This document shows, piece by piece, positions 21,020 through 31,089 of a stretch of 64,000 nt of DNA. Below the pieces are notes generated by a model, which ran no database searches, was not told where the DNA came from, and was given only the letters and a program-made list of their open reading frames with translations. A program made the translations under genes and the position numbers. This DNA is from Bemisia tabaci. Its lineage: Eukaryota > Arthropoda > Insecta > Hemiptera > Aleyrodidae. Positions within the stretch are counted from its first letter, which is position 1. Each line of letters starts with the position of its first letter. The stretch spans positions 34,893,131-34,957,130 of the forward strand of contig NC_092795.1 in assembly GCF_918797505.1 (NCBI RefSeq), given 5' to 3'.

Positions 21020-21571
21020 CAGGTAAAAATCCAAAATCTGCAGCGGCTAGGAGGCACACAATCGATAAGCCGGATTGTGCTAGCAGAAGCGCTAACAGTT
21101 AAAAGACCAGCTAAACGACAACGTCGTGATGTCCTGAATTTACGAGATTCTGACAGCGACTCGGATAATGACATCGAGGACGAGTCAATGATGTCAGTCC
21201 GCGAACACAACGAGAAGACAGCAGACTTGGAGGCAACTCACAAGGAAAAATATGACACCTTAAAGGCTAAGTACAAAGGCCTAAAAGCCAAATATCAAGA
21301 TCTTCATGATAATTTTATGCAGTGCCATGGTGCAAACTTAGCTTTACAGGAGCAATTATGTGCTTACATGAAAAAAAATTTAGAGTTAAAAAAGTATATG
21401 TTTCCTCCTACCCTCACCATCGTAAACAGCAGCAAAACCAACAACAGTAACTTCCCTCACTCTAGTCTTAATCTTACGAAACCTTCTGTTTCAAGTCTGT
21501 CACAAAAATTTACCCCCCCCCCCCCCCCCAACTCCCCTAACAAAAAGTACAGTTTCTGCAACAATTTTTAG
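21020..21571 (+). CDS. Acidic coiled-coil protein with nuclear-localisation-type cluster
   Basis: Open from the acceptor TTCATTTTCAG at 21019 to TAG at 21571. Order: a basic cluster (KRPAKRQRR), an acidic DSDSDSDND patch, a heptad-rich coiled coil (residues about 70-125, KYDTLKAKYKGLKAKYQDL), then a Ser/Asn/Pro tail including a C run coding prolines (21515-21529). AATAAA at about 21781. The layout resembles N-terminal parts of insect BEN-domain or regulatory proteins, but no BEN domain is visible. It separates the two envelope fragments. Upstream exon unknown. Confidence 0.4.
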   Translation, partial: QVKIQNLQRLGGTQSISRIVLAEALTVKRPAKRQRRDVLNLRDSDSDSDNDIEDESMMSVREHNEKTADLEATHKEKYDTLKAKYKGLKAKYQDLHDNFMQCHGANLALQEQLCAYMKKNLELKKYMFPPTLTIVNSSKTNNSNFPHSSLNLTKPSVSSLSQKFTPPPPPNSPNKKYSFCNNF

Positions 21572-22112
21572 TCTCCCCAAAGTCTCCCACCATCTCTCCA
21601 AGATGCGCGCGTATCCTTCGCCTAGTGGAGGACCCCGTCTCCCCAGCGGCCGCTCTTGCCGCTGCTATTAGTCCTGTTTTCTGAGCCCCCTGCGCTTGAC
21701 ACAAATTCGAGGCACTTAGCCTGTCCAGTATTCCATTTATTTGCCGCCGAGTAGGTGCACCTGATGTACTTCACTTCGTCAAATAAATCTTAAGTGTGAA
21801 ATATAACCCACGTGTCACATCACTTTACCCTGACTCCACTGAGTCATTTGAGCAGCTACCGACACGAACTTGGCACATCTTTGATGCGCTAAAAAGTTTG
21901 CGCTGACACTCAACTTGACTCACGGCATGGACTGGGCACGTCTCTGACGCGCTGATTGAAATTTTTATTTCTTTTTATTCTTTTATTTATTCAGTTGAGG
22001 GACGTCAAAGCCTCCCCAAGGGAGCTTCATTTTTTATTCATTATTTATTTTTTGGTTTTGGTTTTTGACGGTTTTATATTAACTTCATGGACAAAGATGA
22101 GAATAAAAATTT

Positions 22113-22247
22113 ATGGAGAGTAGTCAAAATAATTCTGCTATTGAATCATTGACAAGGATCAGTGGAGAGAGGGTTTCGTATAAACAAAAACCTAGAAGTG
22201 GAAAATTTAAAGGAGCAATCTTACATAGCACAGCGTTATGTACATGA
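22113..22247 (+). CDS. Short ORF upstream of the leader repeat, unknown
   Basis: MESSQNNSAIESLTRISGER followed by a basic tail, stop at about 22247; 44 codons. It is Ser/Asn- then Lys/Arg-rich. May be a chance ORF or the relic of a gag-type gene. Confidence 0.15.
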   Translation: MESSQNNSAIESLTRISGERVSYKQKPRSGKFKGAILHSTALCT

Positions 22248-22422
22248 GTTTACTGATGAAATGAAGAGCTTATCCAGTATTGTAATAACCAAAGAGTTGA
22301 GAAAAAGTGTATAAGTGTATAGGGAGTTTTTCGGTATGCTGACAGCTGGGGTGCGCTCGCGAAATTCATTCGTGTTTTAGAAGTTCGATCCAAAAGTATC
22401 TAGTGCAAATAAGTTCGTAATC

Positions 22423-22608
22423 ATGAGTTGGTTCGGATCTAATAATGAAATTACTGATACCAACGATCTAGATCTCGACGATATGATACGCTATGTATTA
22501 ATTTTCGGTCTAATGCTGATAATTATCATATTTTATATGGCAAACAAGTGCAAAAGAATGAGGAAAGATATTGAAGCGGTGAGGAACGCTTCGCGGCTAC
22601 ACGTATAG
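22423..22608 (+). CDS. Small single-pass membrane protein between envelope copies
   Basis: A 61-codon ORF from ATG to TAG. Residues about 25-42 are a strongly hydrophobic span (YVLIFGLMLIIIIFYMANK), preceded by an acidic stretch (DLDLDD) and followed by a basic tail. It starts about 70 bp after a leader sequence shared with 19826-19890. It could be an accessory protein of the virus-like element, or a rearranged start of the envelope transcript. No family recognised. Confidence 0.4.
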   Translation: MSWFGSNNEITDTNDLDLDDMIRYVLIFGLMLIIIIFYMANKCKRMRKDIEAVRNASRLHV

Positions 22609-22621
22609 CGAGGTACGGACA

Positions 22622-22727
22622 AATTTTCGTGAAGTGCAATCCACGATAAACATTTTTTTCGCGAAGCAAATCCGCCATAAACAATTTTTTTTCCGAAGTG
22701 AATCCGCAATAAATATATTCTTGAAAA
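22622..22727. repeat. Three imperfect ~39-bp tandem repeats
   Basis: Units share GAAGTGCAATCCACGATAAA followed by a T run: about 22629-22662, 22663-22695 and 22696-22726. They lie between the small membrane ORF and the envelope fragment, where a regulatory or packaging sequence could lie. Function unknown. Confidence 0.6.
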
Positions 22728-22814
22728 GTTCAATCTGAAACACTCAAGATGTCGTACGAAGCGAACACGGACGCGCGTCTTATCTAGAGATACGTGACGT
22801 AGAAAAGCTGAAGG

Positions 22815-23813
22815 ATGCAAGCATTGCTCATCATGGACAATGCAATGCTAAAAGAGTACGATGACATTCTGATAGCCCTAAGAAACGAGCGCTTAAGTGC
22901 TAAAATAATCGCGCCCGTACAACTAAACCAATTAATTAAACAAAGTACCATTCTCTATGACACACTATACGTTCAATCCCCCTATTTAATGTATATTATG
23001 GCGAAAATGTCCTTTAATCTACAAGAAGCAAGCGCTGACAATGCCTCCATACTGCGGGGAGCATTAATAATTCCACTAATTAAGAGACAGAAGAGAGTCA
23101 TCGTAAGTGTAACCACCAAGGAGGAAAATGGGAGTTTAAAAGTTTTTTGAACCGGCGGTAATCGCAGCCGAAAGTGGCATGTCAGTAGAAACGTGTCACT
23201 GGGAGGCTGATTTCTACATGTGCACAGAAGCACAGTTAAAACCTATTAAGATCAGAGAGCTTACCACAGATATTTACCATGAGGATGGTATTTTTCTCCT
23301 TAATAAAAAAAAAAAACTGCCTTAATCACAAAGGAGCAAAATGGTCCTAAATTCAATATTACAGGTCCAGCGTCATGCAGTCAAGCCGACACAAATAGGG
23401 TCTATTACGAAAATCGGCTGCTCTAAGTGCATTCAACTGCCTCCCATGTGCCATTGAAGAGGTACAATTTTAATTTAACACCGTACAACATAGCATTGCA
23501 ATTTTCAGGCGACGGCAAAATAGACGATTTGAGCGATCAACTTGACGACATCGCAACGACAACACATCAATGATCGCATTGTAACGTGACATACAGCTCA
23601 GCTCATTTTCACGTTAATAGTAACTGCTACGGCGGTAGTAGCCTTAATAACACTCTACAAAAAAACAAAGCAGCACTCCCACTTTGTTGACCAATTTCAG
23701 GAATCGGGCATTCCATTGTCTGAAATATTAATAGTAGAAGAATCCCCAAAAGGAACGGGCAGAACAAGGAGAGTAAGAAAGGCTTGGCAACCTAAGCAGA
23801 CTCAAGAACCATA
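22815..23813 (+). pseudogene. Errantivirus/baculovirus-F-like envelope gene, C-terminal copy
   Basis: Overlaps in content with 20495-20870 (about 350 bp shared, well over 90% alike by eye) and continues to the C-terminus: Cys-containing ectodomain, then from about 23611 a hydrophobic membrane segment and a basic cytoplasmic tail, stop at 23813. Breaks: an extra T in a T run near 23143, stops around 23430-23580 and further frame changes. With 19975-20880 it covers most of the gene once, with the central part duplicated. Non-functional. Confidence 0.5.
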
Positions 23814-24989
23814 AATCGCAACACTCCGGATGGCACACAAATTTAGAGTGGCATGATGAGTGAAATTGCGACAGCAACTACACTGAGAGACGCGTTTCTG
23901 TATCCCCCCCCCCCCCCCCCCCCCCCGAAAGGTTTTCGAAATTCGGAACTTTGAAAATTCCCAGATATTCTGCGATTTTTCGAAAAATAAAATAAAAAAA
24001 AAAAAGTTTTGGAACGATGGGGCCCCGAGTCCCGGAACTTTTGACTACCATCGAATTACACCTGCCTCCTCCTCTTAATTTGTCCATTCTTCTCTGCATG
24101 AAACTTTCAGGGCAAGTCGGATCAGAACCTCTGCTCTTTCTGCCTTGCTGCGACGACCGCTCTTCACGATTAGTCCGATCCTGATAACCACCTTTGGCAC
24201 CTGCCTGACAGAGGATGGTCAGGATAGGGCGGGTTATGGAGCGAGGGTCGCAGAAACGCAGGGGAACCCGAGGTCCACTAGGATGGCAGCAAAGTTTATG
24301 CAGGGCAGCGCTAGATTGCTGGAAGTGAAGTGATAAATACCTTTCCAATACCAAAACCTCGATAAAAAATCTCTAACAATAAATTAACGAAGAGAGAAGG
24401 GGGATGGAAGGATTATCTCTCCGTCGAGAGTATTTTAAAAATCAATATAAATTTATAAGTATTAATATTATTGTTATCATTAATTTGAATGATTAGTATT
24501 TTAATAATCAATTATAACAAAAAAGGATCTATGTTTTCATTAGTATATACAGAGTATTTTAAAGACCAAAAGGAGACAGCAAGTTTAAAGTCAAATAAAG
24601 TCTCAAAAAAAAAAAAAAAAAAAAATTTAAAAATTTGGGCATTGGAAATTTTCCATTTTCCAAAATTTTAACATTCTATTAAATTCAGGAGCTTGTCTGA
24701 TTAGCAAATGTGGAAAAATTACGCAAAGCCCTTGCATAATTTCGCCAAAATTACAAAGAGGCCGCGATTAAGATCCTGAAGATTGTCATTTGTAAACCAA
24801 GAAATTGGGTTCCTCAGAAAGTAAATTTTCAGCTTTGGGCTATAAAGAGCTGTTTTAATGGAGCGGTTTCAAATTTATGAAAGTAAATGTGAATGCGGCA
24901 CTACAATTGCGAGCAGTCAGATCCAATTAAACAATATGGCTTTAGAAAATACGAATAGTAGCATTAAAATTAGGATGAATAATCCTCCT

Positions 24990-25210
24990 TAATTGTTTCA
25001 GGTCATTGGTCCATCATGGATAAGAGCACTTCATCTCGAGAGGACTTTTTCCGAAGATTCAAAAATGATTTGGCGGTGCTCCATAATGATATCGATGCAT
25101 TTGCAACATCCATCACAGACGGGTCAGCTGCCTCTTCCAGCCAAAACAGCTCATCTTACTCATACAGTCGATCCACTCCTACAAGAGCATCTTTATCTAA
25201 TATTAGATAA
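24990..25210 (+). other. Possible exon of unknown gene
   Basis: After the acceptor TTGTTTCAG (about 25000) the frame reads MDKSTSSREDFFRRFKNDLA and then Ser/Thr-rich sequence to a TAA at 25208. An acidic/helical start and a Ser-rich tail are seen; no family recognised. Copia-derived sequence starts about 270 bp downstream, so it could belong to a retroelement. Confidence 0.25.
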
Positions 25211-25479
25211 AGATGCTTTGACAGCTAGGATCAGATTTATGAAAGTACTTGCCAGGGGCTGGAGCTGTTTTGCGGGCCGATTATTGAAAGCATAGAGCAG
25301 CCCGATACAACAACTGATTGGGATATATTACATGGTTAAGATAGGGCTATGTCTTGTCATATTCTATCGACACAGTTTCAATAATTGGGCCCCTGGCTGA
25401 CCAAGAAGTCCAGCAGCCACAGGCTAATGAGACCGTGATGAACCGTTCTACCGCTCTAACCGTGACAGAATTGCTAAGC

Positions 25480-25930
25480 CATTGTGCAATTTACCCTGCT
25501 GCAATTCAACACAAGTGGACCAACTCAAAGATGTGCAAATACCGAAAACCTATGAAGAGGCAGTTACTGGACCACAAGCTGATCATTGGAAAGATGCCAT
25601 CGATTTGGAGCTTCAAACCCTATCAGAACAGAAATCCTGGATAGTTGTTAAAGAAACCTATAGAAGTAAGAGTTATAGGGTGTAAATGGGTTTTTACAGT
25701 GAAAACAGATGAATCAAATAGAATTGTCAGATTTAAGGCTCGCTTAGTTGCGTTAGGTTTTCGGCAGCAATATGGTGTTAATTATTTTGACGTTTCCAGT
25801 CCGGCGATGTAGAAGAAAAGTGTTCGCATTCTGGCTTGTATTGCAGTCAAAAATAATTGGAAACTTCACCATAAAGATATTGTGAGTGCTTATTTAAATA
25901 GTGAGTTAAGATGTATGATGTATGAGATGT
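25480..25930 (+). pseudogene. Ty1/copia reverse transcriptase fragment
   Basis: Across two frames: IPKTYEEAVTGPQADHWKDA, then GCKWVFTVKTDESNRIVRFK, ARLVALGFRQQYGVNYFDV, and NNWKLHHKDIVSAYLN. This is the unmistakable start of the copia RT domain (W..A...E...L, KWVFKVK, RFKARLVAKGF, Q.D...AYL). Frames are broken after the first segment, by stops near 25810 and at 25905; the YVDD box, integrase and RNase H are absent. A dead, truncated copy. Confidence 0.85.
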
Positions 25931-26259
25931 GATCTTGTCACACTGCAAAGTTAATGATAGCGTGTAGCTACTTGTTGTACCAGAAGACCTGGTAAGCTCC
26001 AGTTTCATCCATATGCCAAATGATGTATGATTCAGAATATGAATTGAATGTGTTGTATTTTATGCACAGTGGAAGAAGATTTAATGATTCTTCTCCGTGA
26101 CTTCCCTTCCTGGCAGGATCCAATCTCCTTTTTCATGCCCGTCAAAGGAGGTTTTTTAAGTAGAAGCTGTTTTGCAAAGATATCTGATTATTGACACCTG
26201 TGTTTCTATCTCTCTTTTCCTTTAACATTGCATTTGAGTAAGGCTGCTTCTAATTTGAA

Positions 26260-26437
26260 TAATTTTTCTTTGTTTCCAGCAATTTCAAGGCTCACGAACA
26301 AAGATGCAACGACAGCGATGGTCTTAAAGTACATTGAAATGTGGTTGAAAAACACAAAAAAGAGATTAGCTACTGAGAGGAAGAAGCATGGCAATCCAGT
26401 AGAACCTGCCGCGGGAAGTATCCTTAATTTTAAATAA
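26260..26437 (+). other. Possible small exon, unknown
   Basis: After TTTGTTTCCAG (about 26279) the frame reads AISRLTNKDATTAMVLKYIE and a basic helix to TAA at 26437. A poly(A) signal (AATAAA) follows at about 26547. This resembles a last exon. No family recognised. Confidence 0.25.
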
Positions 26438-27688
26438 ATGAAACAATTAATTATTAAGCATTCCGTTTATTTATATTTTTTGTATTTTTGGTTGTGATTG
26501 TAAGTGTGTGAATTTAAGTATCCGTTAAAATGCAAAAAGTTAAGCAATAAAATCTTGAATCTTCCTGGTAAAGTTTGCTATATTTTCCTCAGTCTCGCAT
26601 GTGAATTTACCAAGGGTAGAGAATACTGTATAATATTACCTTGATTAAGGAGCAAATTTATTATTTATCTTTGACCTCAAAAGATTGAGAGGGATTAGGG
26701 GATGATCAACTAAATATAAGTATTTGGACTGTCTTTCTGTGAAATGGATTTCTTAAATTATTTCATTTGGTCATGATAACTCTTTTGTCAGTTCATTTTT
26801 CTCAAACAAAATCATCTATTTCCCATATTACAGCAATTTAATCTTTCTCATTAGAATGATGAATTTTTACTTTACCGAAATTAATATTTCATATGATATG
26901 ACACCTCCGGCTTTAAGGTATTCTATTTTGCCATCTAAATTGGACCAAAAAAAAAAAAACATTTAAGCATGTACATATTAAATTTAAATTAAATTAATCC
27001 TTTCCATTCAAGTCTTGAATAATGCGCACTTAATTTTCTATTTCGGTACCAAATGAATTTTTGAAGTAAAAGTCGTGAAGTAAAATCTTCTCATCTCTTT
27101 GTAAAAAAATTTAAGTATGAATTTTTGACAATTCATTTTAAGATTTTTTGGTCTGTCTTTGAATGGTCGGTTCCAGGTCAGTAGGTCTACAACATTAATG
27201 TCTACTGCAAAAATTTCTACTTTTTTTAGTCTACAACAAAAAGTCTACCCATAAAATATCTACGTTTAAAATGTCTACCCTTATGTGTGGCTGCCTTAAA
27301 AATGTTTACTTAAATAAAAATCCACGCAAGAGAATTGTCCATCTGGCAATGTATGCAACGATTGTGAAAAATATATATGCGATGTGACAAAGTTTCCTTT
27401 CTGCCTCATCTCCTTATATATGATGCGGAAATTTTGTTGCCATGGATACTTAGAACCTCTCTCATCTGTTCTGTTTTTCCATGAGCAAATCAAAATTTAT
27501 TTTCATGCAAAGGTTAGGCATTCAAGAATGACAATGACCAAGATGTTTTTTGGTTAAAATAATTTAAGTTTTCAAAATTGATGATGGTGTATTTTTTCTC
27601 GTATTCTGTATTTTTTCTAAAATTCTTGTTCGCTCTATTCCTGTGGAATCATTCAATACAAAATTCCTGTAATATTTTCCGGCGTATA

Positions 27689-28108
27689 ATGACGTATGTA
27701 GTACCCTCGAACAAAAAAAAATTCATTTTAATCCACAACGATTTCGACTACCATGAATGGAGGCGCAGTAAGAACGGGCAGAGAATTTACTGGAGATGTT
27801 CCATGAGGGATACGTGTAACGCGACGTGCGTCACGAGCTCTAATCTTAATGAAGAAATCATGGTGTTCAAAGTTGGCACCCACACATCATACTGTTGCAA
27901 CCCTTTGAAAAAAGAACGCCACAGCAGCGTAAAAAAATCTTTACAGAGCGTTCCAAGATGGATAATTCCTCTTGGAGATATAGAGATAGATTACAAAATT
28001 TGCGCTGAATGTCGTTGGGATTTGCAAAAAAAGCAACAAGAAAGCAATGAGCAATTGCAGACAACAACAATGCCCTCTCTCTTGTACCCGGAACTTCCGC
28101 GGCCTTAA
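27689..28108 (+). CDS. FLYWCH-type zinc-finger exon
   Basis: The frame holds KKKFILIHNDFDYHEWRRSK, YWRC, C near NATC, and H-T-S-Y. This is the FLYWCH pattern (F...Y.....K....YWRC......C.A......H.H), a DNA-binding finger common in insect regulators and mutator-type transposons. A Cys/Lys/Gln-rich tail (CAECRWDLQKKQQ) follows, ending at TAA 28108. The last H of the canonical HxH is shifted (HTSYC). Within 200 bp downstream a second transposon-like ORF begins, so an element origin is likely. Confidence 0.6.
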   Translation: MTYVVPSNKKKFILIHNDFDYHEWRRSKNGQRIYWRCSMRDTCNATCVTSSNLNEEIMVFKVGTHTSYCCNPLKKERHSSVKKSLQSVPRWIIPLGDIEIDYKICAECRWDLQKKQQESNEQLQTTTMPSLLYPELPRP

Positions 28109-28289
28109 ATGGTTCTAATGAGGAGGATCCGCCTTTTGAAAGCGAGGATCAGTCGATCGAAGCACTGAATGCGTCACTTTTGTCGGTAGGAGAGTCTCCG
28201 GTGAAGAAGAAGAGGCCGAAAATAAAAAAAAATACGCAAGGTCTAAAATACAGAAAATCAACGAAAAACTATGCGAATTTTTCGGATGG

Positions 28290-28800
28290 CTACCTCCTCC
28301 GACAGCAGAGAGGAGGATAATGAGCTTATAGACCACTTGAAAGAAACCATTAGAGAGCTGAACACCGGTTACAAGAAATTAATGCTTCTGCAACTTTGCC
28401 ACGAATGTGGGGTCACCGTAAACTGATGGAAGAGTTCAACGTTTCCGCCTACATCATCACACAATCAAAGAAAGGGACTGTTGTACTCACCAAACCAGAG
28501 ACTGGGGCGCTCCTTACCATCGGAGATAGTGCATCTGGTCAGAGATTTTTACACCAGTGATGACGTAGAAAGTGCCAGGTAAGAAAAACTGCATAAGAGT
28601 CAGAGACGAAGCTGGAGCCAAAATTTGTTTACAAAAGCGTTTGATGCTCAGTAATTTGCAAGAACTTTATGAATTATTCAAAGAGCAAAACCCGACTATT
28701 CCTATTGGATTTTCAAAGTTTGCTAAGTTGAGACCGCCGAACTGCAACTACTAGCTGAGCCCAAAGGAGCACACAGTGTATACCGAACCTGTTTGACCCC
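28290..28800 (+). pseudogene. Transposon-associated uncharacterised protein remnant
   Basis: Frames in order: EEDNELIDHLKETIRELNTG..LMLLQL, then LMEEFNVSAYIITQSKK, KPETGAPL, then MPGKKNCIRVRDEAGAKICL and NPTIPIGFSKFAKLRPPNC, then KGAHSVYTEPV. This order is a familiar but uncharacterised protein in arthropod and cnidarian genomes (EEFxVSxYxxxxARxL ... MPGKKD ... IGFSKFAxLRP ... THSVCVC). At least three frameshifts or stops (about 28425, 28555, 28754) make it a pseudogene. Confidence 0.45.
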
Positions 28801-29843
28801 GGAAACATGTGCAGAAGAGTCAATATTTCCTGCAAATAGTGAAGCACTCTGCGAAGCGACCTTTTCAAAATTTTACCCCAGCAATTCCTACCGCCCCCTA
28901 TTCCATTGATTTAATATGATATAGGCTTACAAAGCCCTGAGTTTCCAGTCTCCGATACTAAGGACCAAAAGTATTCATTTCCACTGCTTCACAACTGCTC
29001 ATCAACTGCAAGGAGACTACATCAAAGCTGCTTCGACGCACAACACTTGCCTTTAAAGCCATTCCATATATGACCTTTATTGCTCTAGCGTTCAAAAACA
29101 ATTGGCCAACAGAATTTGCAAAGCCTGTAACTTATACCACTCAGCAGTAACTAGAACTAGACTGTCTACACACATCAATTAAGTTTGTCCCAACAAAAAA
29201 ATAGCACTGACTTACACCAAGTTATGTCTGAACTAGTGCTGCTACCTGGTTTAGGGCTTATCAGAGCCAGATAATCGATTACAGTGACTTCAAAAGGAAA
29301 TTCATTCAATATTTTTGAAGCGAGAGTAAGCAAGCGGAGATTAGAGCCTCCATTTATGTCCTACAATCTTGGTAAACTATGTGCAAGTAACTATGTGCAA
29401 GTAACTTCATGTAAGTTTAACTGCAGATCACCGACTTCTTCACACATCCTCCTTGTTTCTGATAGTCATGGAAATAAAATAGCTTAAATTGCAAGAAGTA
29501 AGCAGCTAGAAGCTTTCAGTGACCTGGAAGCTTCAAAGAGCAGTGTAAAGTACTCATCGATCCAAATGTTTAATGCCCTTCTTGGGAATTGAAATGCATC
29601 TTTTGTGATGGCCATGTAAATTCTTTCCTATATAAGCTTTTGCAATATCTACTCAATAGTGTGTTCTACAGTGTCCATGAGTTACTGAATGGTGTAAATT
29701 TGGACACCCTCTTGGATGAATAGCTGTCCTCGTTTTTGTTGTTTTTTTAGCTAATCATCTTGCTATGTTCTTTTTGCTGTTATTTAGTACCCAGTTGATT
29801 GTGATATTTAGTGCTTGGCTGAAATGTAAAAGTTTCTTTTTAG

Positions 29844-30418
29844 TGATTGTGCTTGATAGTTACAAAGGGCATCTGACCGAAAATGTCAAAGATCGGCTCA
29901 AAGGTCACAAATCCGATCTAGTCATCATCCCTGGAGGTATGACTAAGATGTTACAGCCGCTGGATGTTTCGGTCAATAAGCCCTTTAAGAAACACCTACA
30001 AGACTTTTGGGCCGATTATATGGTGAAAGAGGTGCACGATTATACAGCTTCTGGCCGACTAAAGAAGCCATCCCTCCTCACGATCGTCAATTGGGTTGAA
30101 CGAGCATGGAACCTCATACCTCAGCCACTCATCGAGAAAGCTTTTAAGAAATGCTGCATAAGCAACGCCATGGATGGGACTGAGGATGACATGTTATGGG
30201 AGGAGGAGTATCGACTCCACGCTGCCGCTGATAACGAGGAGCCGAGTGCAATAGCAGGTGCCGGTGATGACGACAGCGACCTTGCGCAACCGAGTGTGAC
30301 TGGAGGAGGGGAGCATGCCGATGCCGATCCCAGTTCCGACTCCGACGCTGAGTCAGTGGCTACCGGCGAGTCAAGCGATGATGAGTATGACACGGAGTGC
30401 GAGGCGGAGAGCGACTGA
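29844..30418 (+). pseudogene. Tigger/pogo-type transposase, C-terminal half
   Basis: After the acceptor CTTTTTAG the frame reads VIVLDSYKGHLTENVKDRL, KSDLVIIPGGMTKMLQPLDV, NKPFKKHL and on to an acidic Asp/Ser-rich tail, stop at 30418. LDSYKGHLT carries the second catalytic Asp of the DDE_1 family. PGGMTKMLQPLDV holds the third Asp (family DDD/DDE). The helix-turn-helix/CENP-B part and first Asp are absent. The 3' terminus of the element (GTCTTATCTGCGGAGCTATAC, about 30612-30638) is visible. Confidence 0.8.
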
Positions 30419-30529
30419 AACCGTCAATGATCCTCTTTCATGTAAATTTTAGAAAATAAATTTGGAAATCAAGAGATTTTTCCCAGGAATGTTGTTTGTT
30501 ATTTCTTTCTTCTCCTTTGCATTTTTCCA

Positions 30530-30645
30530 TCAAAAACCGCGTCTTATACGCGAGTATTTATTTTTTTCTTTTTTTGCCCCCTCAAAATCCGGGGTGCGTC
30601 TTATCTGCAGGGGCGTCTTATCTGCGGAGCTATACGGTAGTTCTT
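30530..30645. mobile_element. Terminal region of the Tigger/pogo-like element
   Basis: Contains CGCGTCTTATACGCGAG and two GTCTTATCTGC repeats leading to GGAGCTATACGGTA. Repeated ACGCxxCTTAT motifs near the end are typical of Tigger-type termini. No matching left end was found upstream of 29844. Confidence 0.5.
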
Positions 30646-31089
30646 TCTGTAGCTTGACGTATACCACAGCCTTGTGGCTCTCATGTATTAAAATGAAAAT
30701 AAAATAAAATTACTTATTCTTTTCTCAGTTTATTACTACTGTACTTTTATGGTACATTACTATTTCTTTGTAATACTTCCTAATCACTATTCAGCCTCCA
30801 ATTGCTGCAATTTTTCCCCAAAGTGTCCTCAATTTAAGGAATAGTTTAAAAGTATGAAAATCTCCTGCTCCGAAAGAAACTGTATCACTTTTGGACACAT
30901 TATCCTCTTCAAAGCCGATTTGTCGGATGGAAAATTAAGCAACTTAGCATTAAGTGTACATAGTGTATGATACCAAAGTAATTGTGTAAAGCTAAATGTA
31001 ATATAAAGAAATTTAATTGAAACATTAATCAATTAAAGCAATGTAAAAGTAATGTCAATGTAATGTGAAGCTATGTAAAGTAAATTTAA

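Noticed and set aside
23897..23926. C run as a possible recombination or telomere-like signal
   Set aside because: Plain homopolymer; no telomeric TTAGG repeats or other context.
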